A stretch of 64,000 nt of DNA. Origin: Plectrocnemia conspersa (taxonomy: Eukaryota; Arthropoda; Insecta; Trichoptera; Polycentropodidae). Below the pieces are notes generated by a model. That model did no database searches, had not been told where the DNA came from, and saw nothing but the letters and a program-made list of their open reading frames with translations. Shown here piece after piece: positions 12,550 to 37,399 of this stretch. The stretch is taken from NCBI GenBank assembly GCA_009617715.1, contig VTFK01000052.1:930001-994000 (forward strand). The letters run 5' to 3'. Position 1 is the first letter of the stretch, and each line of letters opens with the position of its first letter. The position numbers and the translations under genes are program-made.

Positions 12550-12620
12550 GTCGGTATGCATCAGGAGTAGCCAAACTTTTTATCCGTGCGGGCGACTTTT
12601 TAATGAAATAATTAATTCTG
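12550..12620. repeat. hAT-type terminal sequence
   Basis: CAGGAGTAGCCAAACTTTTT followed by TATCCGTGCGGGCGAC resembles the CAGGGGTGGCCAAACTTTTT ends common in animal hAT/MITE families. A partner end was not found, so only this end is reported. Confidence 0.35.
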
Positions 12621-12639
12621 GTTTACTGGCGAAGAAATG

Positions 12640-13430
12640 TCAAATTTAACCCCCTCTCTTTTTCTAAATAACTAAATTAGTTTTTTAAGATAATTTTATT
12701 TTAAAAATGTATTTTATTTAAAATAATAAATAATGTATTCAAACAATAATTTAAGAAAAACTCAAAACTGAATGATGAATAACGAATAAAATCGAATTAT
12801 AATGATAGTAAATAAAAAGTTTAACAAATTTTATTACATAAAAAAATGTTTAAAAACGTTGGGCGTTCTGGCAAAACTTCAATATTATATCTGAGTAGTC
12901 TATATGTTAAAAACGTGTATTTGCAATTATTATGCCAGAAAATTAAAAATATTGTCATTTTTAGAATAGTTGTCTAAATCAATTAACATAATATTAATTT
13001 GTAACCATATCAAAACTATTGCAAAGTAATCGATTTATTTTAATCTAAGATACTCGCATCACAACTTTCAGTTAATAAATAAAGTATTTACAAAACATTC
13101 CAATATGTTTACAAAATTTGGGTAAATTTCATTAATTTATGGCGACATATTTAGATCAAATTTATTAATTGTTTTTTCATTGGCTGTCATTTTCTGATGA
13201 TCAGGATTGATTAATCAAGTGCTTTTTATGTCGTGTATTCCAGAAGAATTCCGGTTTTATCCGTTTTGGAAGTTTAGAGTTTGTGATGACGTTTAAAAAT
13301 GACATATTCTAGAACACATCATCGTATTACAGCAGTTTATTCTTAATTGATGGATAAAAATATATTAAAAGCTTAATATAAAAAAATGCACCATTAAATT
13401 ATTACATAATTCTTAATCTAATTTAAATTT
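12640..13430. other. Intergenic, no gene seen
   Basis: AT-rich sequence between the hAT-like end and the PLXDC promoter. No coding frame or RNA gene could be supported. Confidence 0.4.
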
Positions 13431-13439
13431 TATTTAAAA

Positions 13440-13595
13440 ATAAATATTTATCGTTCGTGTGAGCACTGGCGATTAGCGTCAAAGACTTCGTCCGCTCATG
13501 GCCGCCATCCATCCGGTTTCTAGGCCAAATTTTACCACTTTGTTAATTCTACGGTGTGCGTCGCTGGTGACATCATCACTGCACTGGGCGGCTTA
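13440..13595 (+). promoter_or_regulatory. Proposed promoter and 5' UTR of the PLXDC-like gene
   Basis: A GC-richer stretch immediately upstream of the signal-peptide exon. It contains GCTCATGGCCGCCATCC and a CRE-like GTGACATCATCAC. Raised GC continues through exon 1 to about 13800 and then stops, as at the other promoters in this window. Inferred from composition and position. Confidence 0.45.
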
Positions 13596-26279
<12,684 letters not shown>

Positions 26280-26420
26280 ACAAATGGCCGAAGTTTATGT
26301 TATTTATAAAAACGACACCACTACCACTCTGCAAAATATTAGTGCCTTATATATAACCAAATTGTTCAGTGCAATCATACATATATAATACATATATAGA
26401 GGTGCATAATAATAATTAAG

Positions 26421-26426
26421 AATAAA
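26421..26426 (+). terminator. Candidate PLXDC polyadenylation signal
   Basis: AATAAA 142 bases after the stop codon, the first such hexamer in the 3' flank. AT-rich composition makes chance occurrence likely. Confidence 0.4.
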
Positions 26427-26429
26427 TTA

Positions 26430-27838
26430 AATAATGATAAAGCGTTAGGAGAACGAGTACTTAATTTGCTCAAATTCAACGAACACTGATAATAGAAATC
26501 AATTGCGAGAGAACATGCGATAGATTAAATTTATACTATGAATACCGTGCTATTACTTTTATTTTTTTCTACGCATTTACAAATTGTTATATATACATGC
26601 AATATAATGGCGTTTGTGATCGATGGATCTGATTTTATAAACATATTTGTATTCATTATAGGTCTAAATATCCAAAATGGAAATATTTTCTATATACTAT
26701 TTTTGTTATAAATAATTTTGTATACAAATATATATGAATTTTTTTGATTTTCATCATTTTTAAATCCATCAGTTCAATGTAAGTATTATGATGGTAATGT
26801 GATTTTATAGAAATCTTTCATTAAATATTTCCATATGTATTTCTTTTTATTATTAATTTGTGATTACGACCAGAGTGTGACTCTAAAATATATTACCACA
26901 TGATTTTTTAAATGTTATATATGTTATGAATTTTTTTCTATACAGTTGCGTTTTACTCATATAAAATAATCGTGTGTAGGTATTTTTGAATGAGGATGCC
27001 AAAATTCTTTTGTGTATATATATATAGTGTATGTACTTAACTCATAAATTTTACCCTCAGATTTCATCCTTAAAAAATTACCTATACATACATAAGATAC
27101 TATAATTGATACTGAAATATGCAGTCAAATCGTGTCGAGTAATAGTCTGATAAATTAAAATTTTTATGAATATATAAAGCAGATATTATAAGTATTATTA
27201 TTTAAAAATGTATAAATTATAAAAAATAAATTAATTCATCTGACTACTACGCGACATGATTTGAAATCGCATGTTTCAGAACGGCGACTAGAATGTGAGA
27301 TAATCAACTTGTGATTTATTTTTGTGAATCTTATGAAATTATATGAATTATTATTAGGATAGATTACAAAATAAAGGCAATTTATTTAATAAATAATTAC
27401 AATAAAAATGGGACAAATTGCTTTTAATTTTTAATCAATACACATTATTTTAATCAAAAAAATGTTGTATTCCACTTATACACAATATTGTTTTAGAATT
27501 GCAAGTTTTTATTATGTTTTGAATTGTAAAAAAGCGTCTTATTTTTTTTATCTTTGTGTATATACATATATATTATATTTTCAATGAATTTTTACTTTGT
27601 TTATTTTGATATTAAAGAAATTATTATGATATATTTATATATGTATACATATGTATATATATATTACAATGCAAGATTATACAAATATTAATTTTAGCGA
27701 GCACTTAAATCACCAAATTCGGTTAACACTTAGGAATGGTGAAGTGTAATTAATTGTAATTTCGCACATCACTGATGTGTAGTTGTATGCATGGCGCACG
27801 AAAAGATTTTTTAATCATATACTCATGTTATGAAATTG
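26430..27838. other. 3' flank of the PLXDC-like gene, non-coding
   Basis: AT-rich, with several further AATAAA hexamers (e.g. near 27370), so a longer 3' UTR is possible. No gene found. Confidence 0.4.
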
Positions 27839-27843
27839 CTTAA

Positions 27844-30661
27844 CAGCTTAACGTCCGGAGTTTATTTGCCGAACTTTGCTTGGTGGCTGGGCAATTTCAC
27901 GGAAAAATAGCAAACAATTGTCTTATTTAGTAAATTCCCTATAACGTAAACCAATTAAGATATTTTATTGAAATTTAATATGTAGCTTCCTTATGATTTT
28001 TCGCAAAAATACCTTGTCAAGTATGTCAATTAACCAGTGTTTCTAAACCTTTGGGTTGCATAATTAGGTGATATAATATACATTTATATATATTACAATC
28101 ACTTATTCGAAAAGGGCAAATCGCCACTATCTGTACTGTCTTATCAGCTTATCTTATGCATACCTTTTGAGAATTCATCTATTAGGAATTAGGGTATACG
28201 ACACGCCCTGTATTCGGAAATTCCACACATAAAAAAATGAATTTTATAATCGAAGGAATACAGTTTATTTAGTCTCTTCTGAACTATCGGTCGAAACGTA
28301 TCGCGAAAATTGCTCATCTTTCAGTGATCTTTTATAATTGTGATTAAAAAAAATATTTTCAATCACCCCAAAATGGACGAAAGAAATGAATTTTTTTTTA
28401 AATTTTGAAGACGCGTTGTCCAACGTTCCCAGTGATTGTAAACATTGTGATATATGTAAAAGTGATTCTAATTCAAGTGTACGTAAACATAGACCGCATG
28501 TGATAAATTTACGTTCAACCAGTGATGGTGTGTGATAGTAATATTATCCCGGAAGACTGGAGCGAGTTTAATCCAACAGTAGTGAAAGCATCGAAGAAAT
28601 GATATTTATTGGCGATGATTTGTTCGAAAATAAATTTATATTATTGACAAACTTCTTACAAATACAAAGTAAGTGAGACTCGTCAATAGACTAGTTCTTA
28701 TTACCTGATTAAAATCACTTTTTAAATTTAAAAATAAAAATTTTGATTTGTTATTTCTGGGCCACCATATCTGACCATTTGTATGCCAATACTTGCACTT
28801 TAGTAAATTAAAAGTAACATGTATGCTTTCAATATATTTTATATTTATCATTTTCATTTTTTACATAATAATAATTGGGTATTATATAGATGATATAAAC
28901 AAGAAACCAAACATAAATTCTCAGAACAGTTTTTTTCTAATTATATTATATGCACTGCAATTGGTTTGTGCGAAGGCCAACGCCTTTTTCTAAAAGGTTC
29001 ATTGTTGACAGGCTACTACCTGCATTTGCGATAGATAGATTGACTAATCTTAGAAAAGATATTTTCTACTTAATTTTGTATTGGTTATTTACTTGAAACA
29101 CAAGTTAGATCAGTCCACAATATTTACATACACTAGAATACGCTCGGGATAAGGATGCCGGTTTGTTATTGTGTGCGCGTACATGTATATGAGAGGGAGA
29201 AGCGATGTAGCGCATACTTCGTTATCTCGCTTTCTCTTTTAAGGACAGTCGTGATTCGTTATCTCTGGTATTCGTCTTTAAAGGAGTGTCGCTGATTCGT
29301 CAACTCTGGTATTCGTTTTTAAAATTTTGTGTGTGGCACAGAAGTTCGATCTTTTTATTTATAAATTAAATTTTAATAGAAAAAAATTTATTTTTATTTT
29401 ATTTTAAATAATTTATTTTTATTTTATTTTAATTATTTTTCCATTAATCCGTACGTTATTGGTTTTTTACACTATTCTCTGTAAGGCTTAAAAAAGTTAT
29501 TATTCTTATCGTTGCGCCAATGATAATTTTTTAATTTATTCAATGGATTCTAATGATTTAATAGAGTCGTCAAGCCATTAAACAATCTGCGAATAATTTC
29601 TTTCCCCATTTTATATCTTTTTGCTTTTGAAGAATAGCTAAAGACTTCATTATTTTTTTGACTAGGGAAAGATTTGAATTTTGCAAATATTTAATTAATG
29701 ACATCAATGTCTGGTTTCTTCGATTATATAATATATTTTTAATTGTCCGTTGAAATTTCCAACTTAGCTCATATGTATGTATGTTAAATAAACATATATT
29801 TTCTTTTAAAATAAAAAAATTAAATATTCTGAGCGAAATTGTTTTGAGCCACACAGTTAACGCACACAATAACAAACCGGAATCCTTATCTCGAGCGTAT
29901 TCTACACAAAAATATTATGGAAATAGTTTACGATTTTATCTAATGTTATTGTCATGTTATTCTTAATCATATAACACATCTAAGCACTATTTTTTAGTAT
30001 GATACTTTTCAAAGCATTTCCTACATGGAGTGCCGGTTTGAAATTACATGTTTTGCAATAATTTATTGTTCGTTTTCTTTGTCCACCTTTTCTATCACAA
30101 TCACAGACTACTATCCCTATATTTTTTATGCACATCAGGAATAATTACATGTAGATTGACGTCATTTAATCGCTCTTTCGGATCAACTAAATGTCTTCCT
30201 TTTCTTGTGACTTCCAACCAGCTGAATAATTACTCTATTGACAAATTGATTTCTCATTGTATTTTATTTTATTTTCTTTATATAAATTTTAATATTTTCC
30301 TTAACAAACAGTATGAAGAAATATAATGGTCTGCGTTATCGACAGCTTCCATATATTTTGTATAATTTAAGACTACCTTTGGTTTAACGATGTCTTCTAT
30401 CCCACATCTTCACGTGCCTCAAATAGGCGACGACTCACTGCATTGCAACGCAATGGGATAAGACGAAGAAGTAAAATATAATATATTTTTTATTTTATAG
30501 TATGTAGAAATAGTATACCACCATCTCGCATTATAATCTAGGGACAAACTATATTGTATCCCAGAGTATTTTTAATGAAAGAAGACGCAGGACTCAGGTG
30601 AGTCCACGGCCACTACACAATGTTCTTTCAATACTCGCATATGAGTGCGGGCGTTAAGCTG
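27844..30661 (-). mobile_element. piggyBac-like composite element (copy B)
   Basis: TTAA at 27840-27843 and 30662-30665 bounds termini CAGCTTAACGTCCGG and CGGGCGTTAAGCTG, matching copy A in reverse order. The minus strand at about 30150-30000 encodes a cysteine/histidine-rich tail (CDCDRKGGQRKR-like, YCKTC, KPALHVG, ECFEKYHT in broken frames). This is the signature zinc-binding C-terminus of piggyBac transposases. The catalytic core is absent. A 767-bp TA-flanked element (29136-29902) interrupts it; without that insertion the copy is about 2.05 kb. A plus-strand frame near 28520-28610 (SNIIPEDWSEFNPTVVK in broken form) points the other way, so the copy is rearranged. Confidence 0.75.
29136..29902. 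mobile_element. TA-inserting DNA element, copy C1 (nested in piggyBac copy B)
   Basis: Terminal repeats start GAATACGCTCGGGATAAGGA and end with the complement, with TA on both sides (29134-29135 and 29903-29904). The uninterrupted piggyBac copy A reads CATACACTACA at the matching point, which shows the empty site. Its partner C2 (50715-51586) lies in reverse orientation. The minus-strand frame 29875-29570 is conserved in C2 with mostly synonymous or mild changes. It has no recognisable domain. Confidence 0.85.
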
Positions 30662-30665
30662 TTAA

Positions 30666-32730
30666 TATGTGAAATTCAAATAGATCCCAAATACTATCAA
30701 AGTTATACAAATAGCAAAAATGAAATTGATGTCATATATTTGGCAAATACATAATTTTCTGTGTATTCAGTAAAATCTCGTTAATCATACTCTTAAGTTT
30801 TCGTATATTAGTTGTTTATTTTTTCAATTAATTATCGGGTTTGACTGTAATGTCTATATTATATACATATTAAACTCACATGCATTTCTATACATGTAAA
30901 TGGCAGAATTCATATAAAGTGGGGCCAAGTATATGTTATCCATTTATATATATATATGTGTGTGTGTGTGTGTACACAATTATGGAAGAAAATACTGGTT
31001 GAGTGAGATTTTGAATTATTTTATTGTAAATATATTAAATAAAAAAATATTTAAATCATCTTTAGTTTTATTTCATATCTTTATCATTCCTAGTTTATTT
31101 TGTTAAAAATGCAGTAGAATCCCAGGTAGTTTCATATGAAAGATGTGTGAATATTTGCTTCTTTTAAATGGGATAATACGTAATAATCAAGTTCAAAATT
31201 GCAGTTAGCAGTATAAATTTGACAATAAATGATAATTGAATATGCGACGCAAATAACGTAAGACTGAATTGTGATTTTGATTGAATAACGTTATATGAGT
31301 GATTCTGCGATATCAGCCAACTTCTTCAAAATATAAAAATAACAAGAGTTGACAAAATATCTACCGGCAAATGAAAAATTATTTAATATAAAAAATGTAA
31401 CGTTTTTAATTTCTAATTCGTTGTCTTCTAAAAAATTTTTTTATTAAATCTTTTTAAAATACTATTATTATATTTCATTTTAAAATTATGTATTAGTAGA
31501 TAAGTTTTCGACAAACGTTATAAATGATCAATAGGTACTTGCTGTTATACATATCATCATAACTTACGTTATTCCCCAGTCGAAAATGTTCATTCTTGAC
31601 AAAATCCAATATCCTGTTATATAGATACTAGTTAAGTATGAAATAACTTTCTATTGAATAAATTGTGAAATATGATATTATAAAAATCCAAAAATGAACG
31701 TACGTAAATCTGTAAATTAATTTTTCACCTCCTGTAAAGTTGACTATTTACATATTTAAGACTTACGTTTTTTGTATTGTTCTAATAATTATTTATAAAA
31801 TTGCGAAAAAATCATTTAAATAAAAAACATTAATAAATCGCTCACTACAATATTTAATTATCTATTTAGTTAATCAATTTTATATATGTAAATAAATTGA
31901 AAATCTTGTAAAAGACAATTTAAATGAGCAATATATAACATAACTGTTCCATAAAACGAATTGCTAGTGCGTTACTGTTGGACAGATTAGGTTAGAACAC
32001 TGAGTACCTTATAATTTACTCTACAACGAATCCTTTTCCGAAGATTTATTTTACATAAATTCACAAACAATTTGTTCTTTGAAACAAGGTATTTATTTAA
32101 ATGCACACATATTTAAAAATAATCTCTGTTAAATTGCACTCAATCTTGTAAGGTGTTCTGATATTTAGATGTGTGTTAGGTTTTTTATGTCTAAAAATTT
32201 TAGAACTACTAAAAGATTTGGAACGACGTAAAAATTGGTTTAAACCTTGATACAATTATTCTTAAAATGGTTTGATACTGTACTTAAATAAATAATTTTG
32301 ATAACAGATGTCTCTAATTAAATAAAAAATTTCTAATAACATATTATTAAGTTATTGATTAAAACATGAAATATATTAGTTAATTATAAAAATATTGCAT
32401 TACTTATATATACATAAATTTTTAGTGTCATAATAATATTTCTTGTCGTATCAGGATGACAGGTGTCGGTACGCTAAATTTTGTAAAAAAAATACGATTT
32501 ACCGATCGTTTAATATTAATAACTAACTATCTTTATTAAAATACTGAACAAAAGAAATATGGCTGACACGTATATTAGGACGATCATGGAAGTTGTTGTT
32601 AGTTAATTTGATAAATATTATTAAATACAAACATCAATATTATGTATATAATTAAATTGACAGACACATAATAAGATGTAATTTATTTTTAAAGGCGAAT
32701 TGAAAGTATAAATCATAAAAACCAGTACGG
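30666..32730. other. Intergenic, AT-rich, no gene seen
   Basis: Contains a (TA)n(TG)n microsatellite at about 30948-30974 and otherwise nothing supportable. Confidence 0.5.
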
Positions 32731-32734
32731 TAGA

Positions 32735-33050
32735 CCAGTGGTATAGTCAACGAGTAATACAGTATAGTCAAACACGAATGTGTTTGGGAGGTCGAAATTA
32801 TTATAGATTATGTTTTCCTAGATTTTCTTATTCTTACGGATGGATATCGCAATGAAATTTCAAAATAAAATCGAAATAAGTCATGCTTAGCGGCATGTAA
32901 TTAATTGTAAGTTGTAATAATAGTTTATATTTATTAATACGTGTCACTAATTTATCAACTGATTTCAGTCTGGTGTCTCAATACTAATTTGTAGGTATTC
33001 ATTGAGTTTATTAGATTTTATCACATTGTGCTAACGCTTGTTATGTTTCA
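32735..33050 (+). repeat. SINE-like dispersed repeat
   Basis: ACCAGTGGTATAGTCAACG resembles a pol III A box, and GGGAGGTCGAAATTA a worn B box about 45 bases later. Further on, TAATAATAGTTTA and CAGTCTGGTGTCTCAATA recur at 60735-60775, so at least the tail belongs to a dispersed family. Weak evidence for the tRNA-derived head. Confidence 0.35.
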
Positions 33051-33149
33051 ACGAAAGATTTACAATGAATAAATAAATAAAGTTAAGAAAAAATATAATT
33101 TTATTTATTTATATGTAGTTTGTTTTACTTTTTATTTTATAGTAATTTT

Positions 33150-33800
33150 TGATATGGCAACTTTTTTGAGTGAGCCAAAGGGAGTATATACGTATTGCAA
33201 AAAATTGTATGAGTATTTTCTAGTCCCTCAACTACACGTTCCCTATTTACCGTGTTATTGGGGGTCTACTGTAAATAAGTTATCTGTAATTAGCATTGGT
33301 TGTGCTCCAGTCATTATGGACTGCAATAATATATTTATTTCCCGCTGCAAAAAGTATGATTCTCTTACAATTTTTTGGTCATATCAATGCATCATTTACT
33401 AAGAAGCTTTGTGTGCAAAAGATATCTCCATTGAATATGTTATAGAAATAAATAATAATATTCGAGAAAATGCTTTATCACGCCGGATGTTTAAGACTCT
33501 GCTGGACATTGAAGGATGAACAACTTATATTATTTACACACCAAAATAAAATGGTTAAATGAAGGAAATGTTCTCAGTAGATGATATAAAAAAATAATTT
33601 AAGAAGCAAGACTATAAGCAATTAGAGCTAGCTTTTCTAATGGACAGCACTAAAAAGTCAAGTAGTTTAAATCTTGAACTTCAATGAAAGGGCAAATGTT
33701 CAGCTCAAATAATGAGCACCATAAAACAATTTAAAGCAAAATTAGCATTGAAAATGTCTCATTTTAGGATATAAGAAAATATTTTAATATATAAGAAGTG
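33150..33800 (+). mobile_element. hAT transposase remnant, GTF2IRD2/Charlie-like type
   Basis: Forward frames give QCIIY then EALCAK (about 33385-33420), matching the HCIIHQEALC box of this group. They are followed by RRMFKTLLDIE (about 33480), LELAFLMDSTKKSSSLNLEL (about 33625-33685) and IKQFKAKLAL (about 33725-33755). The order and spacing match the C-terminal part of hAT transposases annotated as general transcription factor II-I repeat protein 2-like. Stops, frameshifts and a missing WLSRG segment show it is dead. Confidence 0.75.
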
Positions 33801-34159
33801 CGTCACGTTTTATTATCCTACTGTAAAAACTTTTGGAATAATATGAATTTGACAACATTGAACTAGGGGCTTCTATTTTTAACAATTTCATATACGTATT
33901 ATATAAATAGTCCACTCAATAAAAACAATGGCTTAAGAAAGAAGCCAATAAGTTGAATAAAAAACATTGTTTCTCCAAATTAATAATTTTGCTAAAACCG
34001 TTTGCAACAGATGAGAATTTTTGTAATCTAGTGAATAAAACAAAATTCTGAAAATGTAGCTTCACTGAAAAATAACTGTAACATTTAAGCATCGCATCTA
34101 AATAAATAATGATACGTATGTAAATGTATATATTGCTACGTATGGTAAAGTTGAAATCA

Positions 34160-34290
34160 TATAATTTTCTAGTATCTGCCAGATAAATTATTATTATTAT
34201 TTCACTGGCAAAAATATATATTTACCGGTGAAAATGTATTCCGATATGATTTCACTGAAATAGCACATTAAAAAAAAATATTTTCGCGAT
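34160..34290 (-). repeat. Dispersed repeat, fragment (copy 3)
   Basis: Reverse-complement match to 5755-5875: the CTGCCAGATAAATT module, the palindrome TTTCACTGGCAAAAATATAT continuing to CCGGTGAAA, and the CAGTGAAAT/GCACATT edge. Confidence 0.6.
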
Positions 34291-34299
34291 AGATTCGAT

Positions 34300-36570
34300 A
34301 CTGTTTTTTCAGATTTTTTTTAAGGGATAACCCTAAAATTTGTGGCTTAGAATCAGGTACGTCATTTCAGTATTTACTGTGGAGGAGAGGCAGTTAAATC
34401 AGGTCCAGAAAAATCGTCTTTAAAATCTTAAAGTTAAATTAATTTTATTATTAATTATTTGTTCCGACTCAATTACAATCCTGTTTCAAACTAGAGACTC
34501 GAATATCTTGGATCATATTGACCTATAGTCGGTTATAGTAAAAGTCACGCAATAATGTCCATTGCGTTAGTGTGCGTCACCGGGTGATCGAAAAATGCTT
34601 ACATTTTTTTTATTAATTAATTTTATGTTTGTTTTTTTAGAATTATTATTAATTATTATTAATCTAGTTATTAGTTGTAAATATATCAATTAAACCAAAT
34701 TTATACTTGAAAATTGAAAAAGATCCTCTTAATTTCCAGATGTTTGCATTGTTTTTTAGTACATATTTTATAATTTATACATTACTTTTATAAATATTTT
34801 AAAATAAAAGTTAATAGTTGTTGCTATATTTCCGGCTTAAAAAAATATAAGCTGTTATTAAAAATTTTGGAATTTCACAAGAATCACGCCTTCCTGATAT
34901 GTAAACTACATCTAAATTCACGGTATTGTTAAACTAAAACAATCACCTGTTTATTTTACTATTTATGTGGGGTTTTTTTTTTTTTTTTTTTTTTTCTGGT
35001 CATGAGATTTTAATATCAGTCTCATGTTTTCCGATTACTTATATTGCAACTGATTGGAGACGTAAAGTAGCTATTAGGGACATACTGCATGGACAGTGGG
35101 AGAGGTTCCAGATGTAGGTCAAGTGCAAGGAGTGGGAGTTAAACATGTGCTTATAAAACACCGCGCTACACGCATAAAAGCAAATTAGGGTTCTTAATTA
35201 TTATTAGTTTTTAACTAATCGAATATTGAATAAAAATTGATGTGTTTGAATATTTTAATATGTTCGTATTTTTTATCGGTTTTTACCGATATTAATTTAT
35301 TTAACTAATTAGTTCAAAAGCCGATAAAATATTATTTAATTTAAAAAAAAATTGATCAATAATAATTATTTAATTACATAGTTAATTACTTAACTTTTTG
35401 CATTTTATAAAATATGCATAACACAATCAGTGAGGGCTTTAAAAAGAAAATGCTAAATTTATTATTACATTCTTTTTGCTCAGTGACGTCATTTCAGCAT
35501 TTTCAAATCACTAGAATTAAGATCAGCTGCGATTTAATTATTTCAGCATGATGGAACATTTATTGTAGGATATACAAAACTACTAATAATGATTGAAACG
35601 TATTTTAAATACATACATATCGGATCTGTTTTACATATAAATAAATAACTATTAATAAATTAACAGCGATCGAATTATTGAATTGATTGAAATAAAATCT
35701 TCGCGTCTTGAAGTAACAAATTCAAAAACCTTACACGAACTTTACAAAAATGAGACGCACACCTGTTTTTGAGATAGACCTTAAGCGATATTAAAAGGTG
35801 TACCTTTGTAACATATTGTTTCGTAACGAACGAATTCTGCGAATTTCGGTCATAGTAGATACAGCCAATAAATATTTTTCAAATGCATAAAAGCATTTTT
35901 TTTGTTGAAAAGAAGCGTCTAAAAATCTCGCATTCCGAAACAAAATAAAGGCATTAGTAAAACATGACTAACTGTGTTGCTCAAGTATGCAACTGAGATT
36001 TTTTTGTGTAGTAGATGCATTGAGATAATTTATTTTTGCTGCGTTTTTGAATGTTTCAAATCTTCTGATTTATTTTTATAAATTATGGGCTTATATAATA
36101 ACCAAAATAAATAGTCTAAGCAAGTTATAAAGAACGGTAAAAACATTTTTAAATTTACAAAAATGGGTCTAAAATAAGCGGAAGATGCACGACCTTAAGT
36201 CAGATACCGAAATAAAAAATAGCGTATTTTAAGTCAAAATGTATATTTATACTAAATTATTTTTCGTAATAATTAAAATAATTTCATCTCATACAAAAGT
36301 GACTGAGCTTGAAATTATATTTTACAAGAGATGAGAAGATTTAATCGTAAAGATTTATTATACATTTTATTAGAAACCGTTACATATTGTTAAATTTGTC
36401 GATGAAATAATTTTCTTTACAGTATTTTTTGTTGATCGATAAATATCTGCTTATAAACTTTATGTAAATGAGTCTTTCACGGCATCGGTCATTTATTTTA
36501 TATAATAAGAGTAAGATATAGTAATTTTCTATTTATTTTTTGTAGCTTATCGCTTACTTAGTAAGCCTTA
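34300..36570. other. Intergenic, no gene seen
   Basis: AT-rich with a poly-T run (about 34973-34996). No supportable coding or RNA feature. Confidence 0.5.
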
Positions 36571-36676
36571 CTACTTTCTTTGGCAATTCATTATTTTTTT
36601 ATTTTAGAAATAAAGGGTATTAATTTATTTAGATTTTTTCTTGGAACGCAAACCCTAATTTTGTATGAACTTCAAA

Positions 36677-36742
36677 CCTCGTATAACACGGATTTGAATA
36701 ACACGGCGTTTTTGTGGAACCATATGACCGTGTTATACGAGG
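36677..36742. repeat. Perfect 15-bp inverted repeat
   Basis: CCTCGTATAACACGG (36677-36691) and CCGTGTTATACGAGG (36728-36742) are exact complements 36 bp apart. A further AACACGG lies between them. This is possibly the core of a small fold-back element. It lies 100 bases upstream of the GC-rich promoter island. Confidence 0.75.
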
Positions 36743-36829
36743 CCTGGGTGTATATACACGCATAAGCCTCAGGTTATTTTTTTTAAGTCCTGGGAATTGA
36801 GGCAGCACAGAATACGAATATCGTGCCAA

Positions 36830-37330
36830 CTTGTCAGATGTCTATTGGTGACATCAGCATTGCCTCTCGCCCGCGTAGCATTTCGGATTTTTTAATGCGC
36901 GCGCGCATTTCGTGGTCGAATCGAACAAGAGCTTTCGGCGCGAGCTTAACGGGTCCTCCCCTCCCGGAGGCGTGTCGACTGCGCGTCACCGCCTTCATCC
37001 CTCCCTCGGCCCCCACTCTCCGCCCTAGGCCGTCAGCGCGTGGCGGCACATGCGCATAACGACCGCCGCGAGAACACGTCGGGTTGCGCCGCTGCGCGCA
37101 CCATCTCACACACCGCGCGCCTTTTCAACGCATACCCGCGACGAATACTGCTTCAAGTGTCAAGTGTGTTTGCAAGTGATACGATAAATAAAATATAACG
37201 ACTGCTGCGTTCGCGTGTGATATCATTACATGTACACATAAGTATATGTCGCGTGTCGAGTGCGGCGCCGGCGCTAAAGAAGCTGGCCACTAGAAGTACT
37301 GCGACTTCCTCATCCGGAAACCTTCCGCAG
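36830..37330 (+). promoter_or_regulatory. GC- and CpG-rich promoter island
   Basis: The strongest GC-rich island in the window, rich in CpG and without stop-free homology in any frame. It ends at a short exon with a good donor, so it is read as promoter plus 5' UTR of a plus-strand gene. An upstream ORF of 15 codons (37246-37293) precedes the proposed start. Direction is inferred from the donor at 37379. Confidence 0.55.
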
Positions 37331-37378
37331 ATGGGAGTGTATGAGGAAGCGTCTCCCGCAGGGATTCTGATGCACTGG
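37331..37378 (+). CDS. Proposed first coding exon of an unidentified gene
   Basis: ATG GGA GTG begins a 16-codon frame, MGVYEEASPAGILMHW, ending at donor TGG|GTAAGC (phase 0) at the edge of the CpG-rich island. The frame is open upstream to about 37217 without another ATG. An acceptor-like CTTCCGCAG directly precedes the ATG, so the exon may instead be internal. No partner exon was found in the remaining 26 kb. I do not recognise the peptide. A long first intron is common in developmental regulators, and the motif-rich islands downstream would fit that. Confidence 0.4.
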
Positions 37379-37399
37379 GTAAGCTCACCGCTCTTTTAA

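Noticed and set aside
36834..37109. 91-codon minus-strand open frame in the CpG island
   Set aside because: Arg/Gly/Ala-rich peptide expected from GC-rich DNA; no motif and no splice or promoter support.
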